Positions 12,101 to 23,373 are shown, counted from the first letter of the stretch. The stretch: DNA of 64,000 nucleotides from Cornus controversa (GCA_026545225.1 CM048845.1:52118033-52182032); one strand, 5' to 3'. The notes: generated by a model not told the origin, from the sequence alone. A program made the numbers and translations.

Positions 12101-12880
12101 ACCTCCCACCTTCAAGGAATTTCATCCTCGAAATTAGGAACATACTCCAAGTCTCCAACTTTTATTGGCCCTTCTTATCTCCCTTTTCTTTTGATAAAAG
12201 CTATCGACTTACCGGTCTCTAAGACTCGGCTTCGTTCCTTAACCAATGAGGTCTTGAGCTACCCTTATACACAACTTCACTCTGAGTCCACGAAACATCT
12301 CAGCTACTATCATCCTCATATATACATATATATGTATCTAGGTATCACCAAAAATGTGGTGTAAACATTACGCTGTGAACCCTCACGTCAATTACCACTT
12401 CCTAAGCCAAGTTCATGAAAGATGAAAAGCTAAAATTAACCCACTTTCAAAACAGTGAAAGTATGGGTGCATACCTATATCCACCAACTCGTTTATTTTG
12501 GGCCTCAAGTTTAAGAATCTTTTTATTAGATCACACTACATGTGCAAATCTAACCCACGTTTCTTGTACCTGGCCTAGGGCCAATATTTTAAGGATTCAT
12601 AATGAAATCCTCAATCGGTTCACCCACATTTCATTGTGGTGGCGTTTCAAGACGTATGAAACTTTCATCCCCCATATCTCACCATAGATCCTTGGATCCT
12701 ATCAATTTCACCAATATCATGAGGTATGGTTCAAGAGAAATCTTACTGCCTACATATCACACCTGTCCTTTGGCCAATAGTTAACCAAGAATAAAACTAA
12801 CGGTGTTATCACCGTCAAAACTAATCCTGCTCCAAAATTGAGTCGAATCTCGTACAATGATCAAAACTTTGATCCCTTAG
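12101..12880 (-). other. polypurine tract and 3' internal noncoding region
   Basis: Positions 12101-12110 are pyrimidine-rich on the plus strand, giving GGTGGGAGGT next to the LTR on the minus strand. The rest carries only short open frames without motifs. Confidence 0.4.
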
Positions 12881-13800
12881 GGTCATATTACCCGTATCTA
12901 TACCTCAATAGACAAAATTGTGTCCAGTGATAAAAATCTTGTCTCAACGAATGTGTTAATAGACAAAACTGTGTTTACTTGACAACAAGTACTTTCTCAA
13001 GTGTGTCAATAGAGAAAACTATCACCAACTGACAATCACTAAATCCAAAGGTTGCATCACAAACAAAACTATGTCCTCAGTGACGACAACCAGTAACAAT
13101 GGATGGGTTAATGGACAAAACTGTGTCCAGAAGTGACACCTATCCCTCATTTGATGTGTCAACAGACAAAGCTGTGTCTTAATGACAACATCATCCAATA
13201 AGTGTGCTAATAGACAAATCTGTGTCCAGATGACAACAGTCCATCAGGTGTGTCAATGGAGAAAACTGTCCCCAACTAACAATCACCAAATCCAAGGGTT
13301 ACGTCACAGACAAAACTGTGTCCTCAACGACGACAACCAGTAACAATGGATAGGTCAATGGACAAAACTATGTCCAGAAGTGACACCTATCCCTCATTTG
13401 ATGTGTCAACAGACAAAGCTGTGTCTTAATGACAACATCATCCAATAAGTGTGCTAATAGACAAATCTGTGTCCAGATGACAACAGTCCATCAGGTGTGT
13501 CAATGGAGAAAACTGTCCCCAACTAACAATCACCAAATCCAAGGGTTACGTCACAGACAAAACTGTGTCCTCAACGACGACAACCAGTAACAATGGATAG
13601 GTCAATGGACAAAACTATGTCCAAAAGTGACACCTATCCCTCATTTGATGTGTCAATAGACAAAACTGTATCTTTAAGACACTCGTTACTCCAATAGATG
13701 TTTCTATAAATGAAACTCTGCCTATATCGACAACAACCAATGCAATAGGTATGTCAACAGGCAAGATTGTGCCTAAGGACATCCCTTCTCGACAACCATC
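12881..13800. repeat. complex tandem repeat with a 247-bp higher-order unit
   Basis: The motif GTGT(C/T)AATAGACAAAACTGTG recurs roughly every 50-65 bp. On top of this a 247-bp block beginning GTGACACCTATCCCTCATTT occurs at 13133, 13380 and, partly, 13627. The 13133 and 13380 blocks are nearly identical. This is a nested repeat inside the gypsy internal region, downstream of gag. Confidence 0.85.
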
Positions 13801-14639
13801 CCAAAATCTGTCACTTCTTGAGAGCTCCGAACTGTTTCCTCAAGTACTCTAAAAAGTACTATGTTCCTATATCAAGAGCGATCTAAAACTAATCTACTCT
13901 TGTCATCGTGAATTATTTGATAAGCATTCTCCTGCTTATCTGTAACTGTACACCTTAGTAATTTATTATACAGACCCTTGTAAGTCATATTCCCCTCTAT
14001 GAGTAAAAATCTCTAATACTCTAAATCATCCAAATCTCATTTCCTTACTCGTCAATACTTAACGAGTCAATTCCAAAACTATATAGACCTAACACATTGT
14101 AAGAGAAGCACTAATCAAAGAAAAATGTCTAGCCGGGCCACTTTCTCCCGTTAGTCCAACCCCGGCAATATGCTATACTTGTCCTCCCAACTTTGGTTCC
14201 CTCAAACCTGTGATCACAATCAGTTCCCAGTTTTTCTTATATGGGAAACACTACATTAAACCTTTCTCAAGGTTCTAGACTTTCGCAACTGGAGTTTACC
14301 ACCACTCTTACTTCTCAATTATTGTGAGTTCGTTCAAGCTCAAATCTCTAGCCTGTCTCATCGAATCCCCAAAACTAGAATCTTTAGGCGATAATAATAT
14401 GTTACATATATTTTACAAGTCATAATGTGAACACTTATACATTCATATAGTCACATAAATTACGCTAATCACCTAGTACATCACCAACTATATCTAGCAT
14501 ATAAACTGAACATGTCGTACTAGATGCAATATATAACTCATGACGTATCAAATGATGTTCAAATAGATCAATACTCTAACTCATCAGCTAGAAACCATGA
14601 TCATACCTTATCTCTTATGGACCAGTCCTCTGATACCTA
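13801..14639. other. gypsy internal region, nothing recognised
   Basis: Noncoding AT-rich sequence between the tandem repeat and the gag end. No protease or polymerase motif was found in any frame I read. Confidence 0.4.
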
Positions 14640-15765
14640 GACTGTTGGTCTGACATATTAGGATTGATCCTCCTCACTGCTCATGAACCCTGAGCAAGTT
14701 GTGGTGGCAGTGGTGCTCTAAAACTAGGCTGACTCACCATCAGTTGAGTGGTATGTTGTTGAGATCTCGTTCCATTCTGTACACTCTGTCCCCAAGGACA
14801 ATCTGCTTTGATGTGACCAGTCTGGTGGTAGTGATAACAAATCTGTTCCACCACTAGTGCCAACTGTATGCTAGGACATTCAGACCTCTAGTGACCCGAC
14901 TGCTAACAATGGTGACACACCACTTTTGATCGTGAAGATCCCGTGGACAAGGACGCCTATATTGTCGAGCTAATCTCCTGTTGCCATTAAGAAAATGAGG
15001 TACCACCTCTCTGTCTCTTCCTTACCTGTCTACCTGAAAACATTCTAGTACTTTTAGCCTGATTCTTAGAGTCCCACATCCTTTGGATTCTCTATCATCT
15101 TCTTTTATCACTAGGGCTCTATCAACTACTTCGTTATAGGTTTTCAAACATAAAATCGACACTCTTTTTCTAATAGAGGTCTTCAATCCATTCACAAACT
15201 TCTTTACCTTCAGTTCCTCATCATTCACCATTTTTGGGACAAAATGAGGCAAGGATGTAAACTTGGTCTCGTATCCCATGACATTCATGTCCTCTTGGAC
15301 AAGGTCCATAAATTCTTGCCTCATCCAGTTTTTTATTGAAGTCGGAAAGAACTTATCAAAGAACAACCTCTTAAAGGTGTTCCACTCCATAGTCTCGGTG
15401 TTGTGGTTATTTTCAATTAATTGCCACCACCGATCCATTTCTCCTTGTAAATGAAGCACTGCCACACTCACCCTTAGGTCCTCATCGATGGCAAGAGCAG
15501 CCATAAGCTTGTAGGTTTGATCAATCCAACTCTCCGCCGCTAGTGGATCACGTCCACCATCAAAAGTAGGTAGTTTAAACTTTACATATTCTTTCATTGC
15601 AATCATCTGTCGGCTCAAGACAACCCTGGGTTGTGTCTGAACTTCTTCTCTAGCCTCCCTTGCCATCAGTCTCACGGCGTCTACCATGTCGTGCATGAAC
15701 TGTGTCCTATCTATTAGCTCTTGTGGAGTATCGACGCCTCCATCTCGCTCTCTTCTTGGTGGCAT
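14640..15765 (-). pseudogene. Ty3/gypsy Gag (Retrotrans_gag domain), broken
   Basis: The start MPPRRERDGG at 15765 is preferred over the in-frame upstream methionine because MPPRR is a typical plant gypsy Gag N-terminus. The capsid domain follows: FKLPTFDGGRDPLAAESWI, then VLHLQGEMDRWW, WNTFKRLFFDKFF, the MGYETKFTSLPHF block, and FVNGLKTSIRKRV near residue 210. The frame shifts after about residue 240, near 15030. Downstream remains of two zinc knuckles appear: CHHC followed by stops, and CYHYHQTGHIKADC, in which the second cysteine is tyrosine. Stops and the frameshift show it is dead. Gag would bind element RNA and build the particle. The capsid domain is convincing; the exact end is not. 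Confidence 0.75.
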
Positions 15766-15908
15766 CTTACTATATGCACAACAAGAAAGGTTCAATATTA
15801 TACATTTGCACCCGTATACAGTCCTCACTGTGCTTACACATATAATGCCAATTCAATCTTCAGTTAGCATGTAATTAAAAGTATAAGCAATAATCATGTC
15901 AATCTCAA
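15766..15908. other. leader upstream of gag
   Basis: Short AT-rich stretch between the gag start and the solo LTR. It ends in the left CTCAA duplication at 15904-15908. Confidence 0.4.
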
Positions 15909-17329
15909 TGTTCGATGTGCAAAACGCGATAAAATAATATATAATAGTGTCGTTGTTGTTTTACACCTCGACAAAAGAGAATTTATAAAAACCTACAAAT
16001 ACTCTACTAAAATTAGTAAAGTGGTTAGTAGGGGTTGAACCCACAGAGACTGCGTTGGTTTTGTTGTTAATTTATCAAGATCTTGTCTAATTTAATTGAA
16101 AAAGAATTTGTTTTGTTTTTAATTCTAAGGTGCTGAAATTAAATGAAATGAAATACAACATAAATAAATGGTACACACTGGAGAGAGGGTCCTGGGAATT
16201 GACTTCACCACTAACCTTCTGATAATGACAATTGTACTAATTTGGGATGTTTAATCTATGCATTCAGAAAAGAATGGCTACAAGCCAAATTTAGTTCTAT
16301 CAAGAGGATTCATTCAATATACAATTAAGCATAACTCGTCTTCGCTTAGTATGGCCTATACATCTGACTAACTAATGATATGATAACCGATCTTTGCTTA
16401 GTACGAATTATAAAAACTTTAAATTGAATGATCTGTGAAAACTATTTTATAACCTGTCTTAACAAAATCACAGAAGTTGAAAAGAACTAAACCCTAATCA
16501 CTGCAAACTTGCATTCATTCTACAAGAACAAAAGTAAATATGCAATGAAATAATACATTCAAATTAAAACTAACAGGACAACTGTTGTTTATGTCTTGGT
16601 TATACAATCAATGCACAAAATAAATAATTCCCAAATTAATATAGAATTTAAAACATTGAAAGACAGGTTAGGGTTATGTCACTTCCCCGGAATGATGTTT
16701 TAGCCGCTCATGATCGGAGGTCCAGGCTGGAACGATGATGAAATCGTCATCTTCTCGCCCGTAATCGTCACGAATCGCCTCTGTATTTCTTTCTGTGTTT
16801 CTTCTCCCCTCCAGAATACCTAGTTTTCCTTCTTTTCTCCCCTTTTATTTTGCAAAGAAAATACACATGGGACACCTGGCCTCCCAAAGTGGCAAGTGCG
16901 CATAAGAAAAAGGCACCTGCACCTCAAAAAATGGCATTTGCGCACAAAAAGTGGCAGCTGCAAAAATAGGGCAGAAAGTTGCCTTAAACATCCGTTTTAG
17001 GAAATTTTTGTGAAATATGAAATTGTACAGAATTGAATTTCCTTCAACTCACGCGAAGTTTGGGTCATTTTGACAATCGTGTACATAGTTATGGTCTGAA
17101 TACCAACACGGGTCCAGGACTTTTTAGGCCTGAATTGGCCCAATCTTCAATGTGAATAGGCCTAACACCATCTATAGCCCGATTGCACCATTATTAATTA
17201 GAATTAACCTTAATCACTTGAAATCCTGAAAAGATTAAAATTATTAATAGAAACTTGAAATAAATATTACTAAGACACTAATTCATATAATTTTAAGGGC
17301 ATTGAATATGCAATATTCATTACTTATCA
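15909..17329 (-). mobile_element. Athila/Tat-like solo LTR, 1421 bp
   Basis: The insertion runs TGTTCGATG...TACTTATCA between perfect CTCAA repeats (15904-15908 and 17330-17334). On the minus strand it starts TGATAAGTAATG, like the TGATAAGTGTTC start of the tandem-array LTR. Its other end carries a GGGTTCAACCCCTACTAACC block resembling Athila-type U5 ends. No coding domain or primer-binding site lies inside. Confidence 0.75.
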
Positions 17330-17334
17330 CTCAA

Positions 17335-17608
17335 CATCCTAATTGACTTAATTCCAAACCTCCACCTAGGTTCACCAATCCTCAAAATTCAAGATTCCTA
17401 AGTGGTGGCTGCTTGTCACTACTAATCATTTGACGCATAAGAAAACTCTAAAATGCAATGTTCAGTCATATAAATAACATATTCCACATAGCACATAACA
17501 TACCAAATAAACACATACAATGCGTGGCATGACACATTATGCATCTACACAACCGATAACCCAATCCTCGGACTAAAACTCACAACATACCTCATCAGCA
17601 AGCTATCG
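17335..17608. other. gypsy internal segment, nothing recognised
   Basis: Noncoding sequence between the solo LTR and the zinc-knuckle gag fragment. Confidence 0.35.
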
Positions 17609-18373
17609 TTAAAGTCCTGTCCATTTACTTGCATTCTGCCTTTGTGGGTAGTTAGCCTTGATATGTCCGGGCTGCTTGCAATAGCAGCATGCCCTATCCC
17701 TTGTCGACATTGTTGGCACTGGTGGGATTGTGTGCCTCTAAGGAAACTCACTACGATAATGGCCAGGTTGCTGTCAATGGTAACATGCCCGATCCCCCAA
17801 CTGTGCCACTACTTGCCTTTGAGGACAATCACGCCTAATGTGTCCAAGCTGGCGATAATGAAAATAATTCCTTGGTAGTGGAGAGGATTCCACAGGCAAA
17901 GGAATCCAAAGAGTCATTGGTGCTGGTGGTAGCATCCCAATGCCAGACTGGCTCACAAAAGGTTGTGAAAGATACTGTTGAGACATTGTCTCATATTGTG
18001 TACTCATCCTCCTAGGACAAACAAATCTCTTGTGGCCATGTTAATGACAATGGAAACAAAATTGAGCTTCTCTTGGTGCCAACCGTCTCCTTGGGCACTC
18101 AGACCACTGGTGGTCTGGTTGATGGCAATGAAAGCATAACCCGTCCAATCTGGAAGATCCCGTGGGTACAGTGGTTATTAGCACTGCTTGTCTTTGCCTT
18201 TTCTTAGCACGTCCACTCACTTGCATCGGACTCGCCTGATGCGGTCCTGTCATAGTACTCATCATCCTTGTAAGTTGTTGCAGGGTTGCAACTACATCCA
18301 TATCAGCCTGAATTCTATCATTAGTTTCTCGTGATCCACATAGTGCCTTTCCATGATCTTTTCCCAAAATCAT
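17609..18373 (-). pseudogene. gypsy Gag fragment with five zinc-knuckle-like units
   Basis: A single 255-codon minus frame, interrupted by stops, starts MILGKDHGK and reads through five CCHC-like units in register. They are CFHCHQPDHQWSEC, CFHCH-stop-HGHKRFVC, YFHYRQLGHIRRDC, CYH-stop-QQPGHYRSEF and CCYCKQPGHIKANY. The first is intact; each of the others has lost one or more zinc ligands by substitution or stop. The N-terminal part reads MDVVATLQQLTRMMSTM and then a basic RAKKRQRQ stretch. The Retrotrans_gag capsid domain, expected between these, is absent. Knuckles bind element RNA; most plant gypsy Gags have one or two. It lies 0.3 kb inside the primer-binding site, and a second gag with a capsid domain follows. 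Confidence 0.6.
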
Positions 18374-18679
18374 CTTACTACAATGGTAACAAGGAAATAC
18401 TCAAAAACAAGGTATACCTCAATTGACTAATCTACTCTTATCATTTTTTACATAACATCATGCTAAGTCAACCCACAATTTGCATGTCATGAATACATAA
18501 ACAAATAATCATCTTCCACATAAGCAATTTATAACCTCAAGCCTAAATCCTTATGTTCCAATTTTTAACTCAAGTCGTGCAAGGTATTCATTTCCCATGA
18601 CCTTGCTACCCTAGACTTTCCAAATCCAAAGTTTCAATTCTCAACCCCAACCCGTCGCCCCTAGGTATTTAGACCTCGT

Positions 18680-18691
18680 GCTTTGATACCA
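18680..18691 (-). promoter_or_regulatory. primer-binding site, tRNA-iMet-like
   Basis: The minus strand reads TGGTATCAAAGC, one base from the common TGGTATCAGAGC, three bases inside the LTR end. It marks the 5' side of the gypsy element. Confidence 0.7.
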
Positions 18692-18694
18692 TTT

Positions 18695-18774
18695 TGTAAC
18701 GCCCTGGTTTCCCAACTCCTGGAAGACCGGAGGTTAACCCGTCCATTAAGCCCAATGAACCATCATTACCCTTA
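18695..18774 (-). mobile_element. truncated 5' LTR of the gypsy element
   Basis: TGTAACGCCCTGG...CATTACCCTTA matches 9813-9892, then homology stops and SIRE-like LTR sequence begins. Confidence 0.75.
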
Positions 18775-18936
18775 TGATGTACTGTATGATGTTCTTTTTG
18801 ACATAACTGTTTCTATGCACTTATGTATCAGCTCGAAGATGTTGATGACTGACATCAAAAAATAAATAGAAAATTACAACTCGATCAATCCAGTTTTGAA
18901 CACCGAAATTTCTCAATGACAAAATTATATCTCACA
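18775..18936 (-). mobile_element. terminal fragment of the SIRE-like 5' LTR
   Basis: It matches 1873-2030 (TGATGTTCTT.TTGACATAA... to ATATCTCACA). TATCT follows at 18937-18941, completing the target duplication. Confidence 0.75.
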
Positions 18937-18941
18937 TATCT

Positions 18942-19907
18942 CTTGTATATAACAAGACCACTCTCTAAGTTTTGGTTTCCTACAACCATCTCACTATAAC
19001 CACTCTTTTTGCTTTACATCACTAATGGGTTAGAAGTGTGGACCATTTTGGGCCTAATCTCTTATTGGCTCCAATGGATTTACTTAATTGATCTAGTTAT
19101 CTCATGACTCAATTACACTAACCCATTAACCATTAATAATTCCACTATATAAAAATGGTTGCACTCCAATTTGAGAGTAGTTGAACTTCCATGTTAATTT
19201 GCAATTAATTGCACAATTAGTTTATGGATAAGTAATTACCATCAATCCAATAACATAATTATCCTTTATTTGGGCCACCTTGATTAATCCGTTTGATCAC
19301 ACAAAATTCTCATTTGGTAAAATAATACATTTGAATAAATAAATATATAAAATCATTTTATCAAAAGACACCGATCTTGGATTTACCATGATCAAACTAA
19401 TCATGCCAAAATAAATTTACCGGCATTGATGCAATCTTGAGAGTATATGCTCCAATGCCTATAATTAATGGATACCCGGATGTTAGACCCTTGAGTCCAC
19501 CGAAATAGATCAAAGCAACCACTAACTAAAGATAAGAGTTCATTCATCTCTCATGCTTGAGAGTTCAATGACCATAACATTGATAAGGAAAAATTACTAT
19601 GATGACTATTGCAATTCTCAACTTATTGGCGATCTAATTCAATTCTTACTACAAAATAGATTCCATCATCTATTGCCGAATTTGAACAATTCATGAAAAC
19701 ACAATTACAATGACTTGTGTTCCCGTCTTTGATAACCCTATCATGCACTTACACAGTCACTTGCGTAGTCAATGGACACTTCGATTCATCTAATGAACCA
19801 AACAATACACAATATTCACAAAATGTCTATACAATATTTAAACCATAGATTCATTTTATTACCAATGTCTATTATAGTAATGCTATGTAGGACATATAAT
19901 CCTAACA
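18942..19907 (-). mobile_element. Copia (Tork-like) LTR, part right of the SIRE insertion
   Basis: On the minus strand it starts TGTTAGGATTATATGTCC, a common Copia LTR opening, at 19907. It continues to 18942, where the SIRE-like element interrupts it; the remainder resumes at 817 and below. It directly abuts integrase coding sequence. Confidence 0.55.
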
Positions 19908-20420
19908 CCAATATCTTCCCAAAATTTGTCAAATTCATTAGAATTCTACTCTCCACCTCTATCACTCCTTAACACTTTTATAAGGTGCCCACTTTTCCTT
20001 CCAACAAGCTTTTGGGAATTTTCTAAAAATAGAGAACACATCTGATTTTTGTCTCATAAAATACATCCAAGACATTCTTGAAAAATCATCAACAAAAATT
20101 ATAAAATACTTATTACTTGCATGAGTTGGTGTTGCCGTCATCCCACACACATCGGTATGAACAAGCTCCAATGATGCTTTAGCTCTCCATGCCTTCTCTT
20201 TCAGAAATGACTCTCGGTGGTTCTTGCCAAGTTCGCAACCTTCACAAACTTCTCGCACTTCTTGTATAGTTGATAGCCTATATACAATTTTCCTTTGTTG
20301 TAGATTATTTAAGCTTTGGAAATTCAAGTTCAAAAGTCTTCTATGCCAAAGTCATGACTCATCAATTACATTTACCTTCAAACCCACATTTTTTTTTAAT
20401 ATTAAAGAGTGAGAGGAAAG
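19908..20420 (-). pseudogene. Copia pre-integrase and integrase fragment
   Basis: A 123-codon open stretch (19962-20333) carries the GAG-pre-integrase end (LNFQSLNNLQQ, CEGCELGKNHRESF) and the integrase core start: LELVHTDVCG with the first catalytic Asp, then YFIIFVDDFSRMSWMYF with the second. Beyond 19962 a shifted frame reads FDKFWEDIGV, after which the LTR begins. The third catalytic acidic residue, the integrase C-terminus, reverse transcriptase and RNase H are therefore missing. Frameshifts occur at both edges. Integrase would insert the element cDNA; this fragment cannot. Confidence 0.75.
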
Positions 20421-21720
20421 CTTATGTTTTAAATTTTTGCCACAACATGACTTCTTTCCCTTGTGTCATAAATCTTGCAAGAATCTTCCGCAAAGTGAAT
20501 AGAGTACCCATGCTCTACAAGTTGCGCAACACTAAACAAATTTTTCTCCAAATCTGGAACTAGCAGCACACCCAGAAGATATTTTGTTCCCTTCTTTGTC
20601 TATATGGCAATTGTACCTTTTTCCTTTTGCTTGGACCACGACATCATTTTCCATCTCCACTTAAGAATTTGAGGAGGTATCAATCTCTACAAAAATGCTT
20701 TTATCTCAGGTTGTGGTTTTTATACCCATTGTCAAGAAACCACACATCATCTTTTTGCTCCAATGCTATTTGACAACCATAAAATAGATTTGCTTCAACT
20801 TATTGCTCTTCGATGAAATTGGCATGCTAATTATTTTTTAATTGGCAATATTTTTCGACATGCCCAAATTTCTTGCAATTGTATTTTATCCCGAAACCAA
20901 CCATCTTTATCAACATGACTGCTCCTTTTAAAAATTCCACATTTTTGTTTAGTGGACTCCACACTTCCACTGCTTTCAAAATTACTTTTTCCTCTTCCTC
21001 TTTCTCTTCCATGTCTTCCACCTCTAGAAGATTCACTTCTGGATCGATCAAAATTTGATTGGTCTTTTTCTTGATTTTTGGGGCTAACATTTAGTTTAGA
21101 TTGAAAGACACTTTCAATTGATTTTACGGAACGCCTACTCAACCTTTGCTCAAATGTTTTAATTGAACCCATCAATTCTTCAACACTCAAATTGACAAGA
21201 TCTTTAGTTTCTTCAATAACTGCGACAATGGGGTCGTACTTTTCTAACAGACTAATTACAACTTTTTCAACAATTCTTTGATCTCTAATAATTTCCCCAT
21301 ATATTTTCATTTGATTCACAACATCCATGACTTTAGAGAAAAATCTTTCAACATCTCAGTTTTTTTCATTTTCATATTTTGAAAATCTCTTCCCAAAGAT
21401 TGAAGTTTAATAATTCTCACATTCGTAATGCGTCTCTGTACTCCTTTTGAAGAATGTGCAGTTACATTGACGATTCTTGGAAAAATTATTTCGGCAACCC
21501 CTTGTTGAATTTAGGCAAGAGACTTTGTGTCTTTCTTTCTATGCTCATTCAAGTGTTGGTTTTGAGCAATCGTCAAAGTTGTCGTATCCTCTAATTCATC
21601 ATACCCATCTTCAACATACTCGTAAAGATTATATGAAATAAATGTAGTTTTCATCTTCACACACCATAAATCATAGTTTTTCCATCAAAATTAGGAAGAG
21701 AAGATTGTTAGGCTCCCATA
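20421..21720 (-). pseudogene. Copia Gag and protease region, degenerate
   Basis: The 165-codon frame 20831-21328 matches the Copia Gag (UBN2-type) middle: MDVVNQMKIYGEIIRDQRIV, LLEKYDPIVAVIEETKDL, LSVEELMGSIKTFEQRLSRR. A Ser/Arg/Gly-rich linker and a zinc knuckle in a second frame (C-K-K-FGHVEKYC) follow. Around 20700-20740 VWFLDNGYKNHNL is a decayed version of the WFLDSG protease active site, with Asn in place of Ser/Thr after Asp. Upstream, near 21600-21690, frames read YDLWCVKMKTTF and YNLYEYVEDGYDE, the Gag N-terminus, with a frameshift. No 5' LTR or primer-binding site is seen to the right. Confidence 0.7.
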
Positions 21721-22622
21721 TTTTGGTTGCTTGAACTCGGCTGTGAATTCAACCAACATATGATAGATGATTGAGAGAAAAAGAAGGGTTTCAACAGAGA
21801 AATTTAATTGAAGAAAGTGGACTTGTGCATTAGGGTTTTTTCCACAATACATATGTATATATGTCACCATAAATCCAGCTCTACATCTAAAAACATAATA
21901 AAAAGACAAAAGGACATAATATTAAAAACTTAAAACAAAGCATTAATTTTTTATTTTTTTTTTAAATTTGCCACATATTTTGATGAGAAAATGAAAACAA
22001 TTAAAAGGTACATTCATATTTTATTATGGCACTTAACTTATTCAGCTTTTGTATTTTTTTTTTCTTTCCAAGGAGATTATCTTAAGATTCACACCACTCA
22101 GAGCCTCCATACTTGTGCTAGAGAGTGGCTGCGGGTATCCAAATGGATTGGTCCGCCTCTAAAGAGAGTGGAGACACCCTCCATTATTAAAAATATGCAA
22201 ATTAAATAAAAAGAAAAAAAAAATGAAAACACAACACAAGTAGTGGCAGTGCTTTTTGCTAATGATTATAGCAATTATATTAAGTTTATGTCACAAATCA
22301 ATTACAAATTATATCATTTAGTGTTTTTTATAACACATTTTTTTCTTCTTGGTTGTTTAAGGGTTCACATCCCCCTACTTTGAATCTATTCTTTCTTGCT
22401 CTCTGTCATTTTGTCCAAACATATGTTGCCACTGTGTTGGAGAATAGGTGATATTTATTTTTGATTTCTAACGAGATTGTTATATGTTTCATATTCATAG
22501 CTTCTGTCTTAATTTGGATTTTTTTCCTCACTTTCTCTCATTTTCATGGCCGAGGGCACTACCATTTTAACTTGATTTTTTTCTCACTTTGTGTCATTTC
22601 CATACAAAAAGACGAAAGATAC
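21721..22622. other. AT-rich intergenic DNA
   Basis: No gene, RNA or repeat recognised. Long T-runs near 21950 and 22050 are low complexity. Confidence 0.5.
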
Positions 22623-22630
22623 ATATATGA

Positions 22631-23373
22631 TCAAGAGCGGAGCAAGCATAGGCCCAGGGCACGTGCCTCCCAGGCCCATAATGGCTCTATTCTCTTTTTT
22701 TATAGTTGGGCACATGGTTTATAAAAAATTACAAAATGTCTCCCTCGAAATTATATTTTTTTAAATGTCTCTACAATTATTTTTTTCTTTTCATTCTTAC
22801 TCTTGTTCTTCTTCAGCATTTTTTTTATTCCCTTAAAAAAAATTCCCTTTATTCAATCGAACTCTTATTTTTTTCCTTCAAAGTTCTCTCATATTTTCTC
22901 TCTCTTTATTTTCTTGTTTATTTTATTTTATTTTTTTCACTTGTTTTTGTTTTTGTAGCTAAATAATTGCAAAGGGTTTTTTTTTTTTTTTTAATAAAAA
23001 AAAGACCAATGTAGCGTAAATACTATTTAAAATAATTCAAATATTTTTTTTATGAAACATTGTACAACAAACATGTTTTTGTTTTGAGAATAAATCACAT
23101 CACAATAAAAAGAGTATTGTTGCTGATTCAAATAAAATATGCAAAATAAACTCTTATCGAAAGGACCCTTAATGTCCATATTTTATTTTTCTAGATATTT
23201 TTTTTACATCATTTATTTTTTGAATTATTTTATACTACATGAATTTTAATTATTGCACCATCGTGGATACACTTTTATTTTCTGACTTATTATCTTACCA
23301 CAACGTTAGCTGAATAAAAATATAATTTATCTTGTTTAATACGTCGCCTAAAACTAATTTCTAGCTCCGCCCT
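22631..23373. mobile_element. hAT-like non-autonomous DNA transposon, 743 bp
   Basis: The ends are imperfect inverted repeats built on GCGGAGC (left AGAGCGGAGCAAG, right CTAGCTCCGCCCT). Perfect 8-bp direct repeats ATATATGA lie just outside (22623-22630 and 23374-23381), the duplication length of hAT elements. The interior is T/A-rich with no transposase. The frames inside it (for example 22706-22966) are low-complexity translation. Confidence 0.7.

Larger units (their letters stand above)
9813..18774 (-). mobile_element. Ty3/gypsy element lacking pol, minus strand
   Basis: The left end is a 2.29-kb LTR (9813-12100), followed by a polypurine tract. The right end is a tRNA-iMet-like primer-binding site and the first 80 bp of a second LTR that matches 9813 onward. 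Inside, in transcription order, lie a gag fragment with five zinc-knuckle-like units, a later solo LTR, a gag with capsid domain, and tandem repeats. No protease, reverse transcriptase, RNase H or integrase motif is visible, so the element was non-autonomous or internally deleted. The right LTR is cut at 18774 by the deletion that also trimmed the host SIRE-like LTR. Confidence 0.65.
818..18936 (-). mobile_element. SIRE-like Copia retrotransposon, nested and rearranged
   Basis: The boundaries are a complete LTR at 818-2030, an LTR terminal fragment at 18775-18936 of the same sequence and orientation, and TATCT duplications outside both. A polypurine tract next to the left LTR and a SIRE-type gag remnant at 8.4-9.8 kb give the minus orientation. 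Of the 18.1-kb span, 4264-7172 and 9813-18774 are later insertions. Protease, integrase, reverse transcriptase and RNase H are not detectable. An ORF of the putative plant transposon protein type lies between gag and the 3' LTR. The 5' side (most of the 5' LTR, primer-binding site and gag N-terminus) was lost by a deletion that also removed most of one LTR of the inserted gypsy element. Family assignment rests on the LTR and polypurine style and the gag motif. Confidence 0.6.

Noticed and set aside
11819..12364. 181-codon plus-strand frame
   Set aside because: It lies across the end of a minus-oriented gypsy LTR and has no recognisable domain.
12881..13800. Repeat block considered as a centromeric satellite
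   Set aside because: It is short, lies within gypsy element boundaries, and units are irregular outside the 247-bp blocks.
18041..18373. A possible cellular CCHC zinc-finger gene
   Set aside because: It sits between a retrotransposon primer-binding site and gag, in element orientation, with stops and lost ligands in register.
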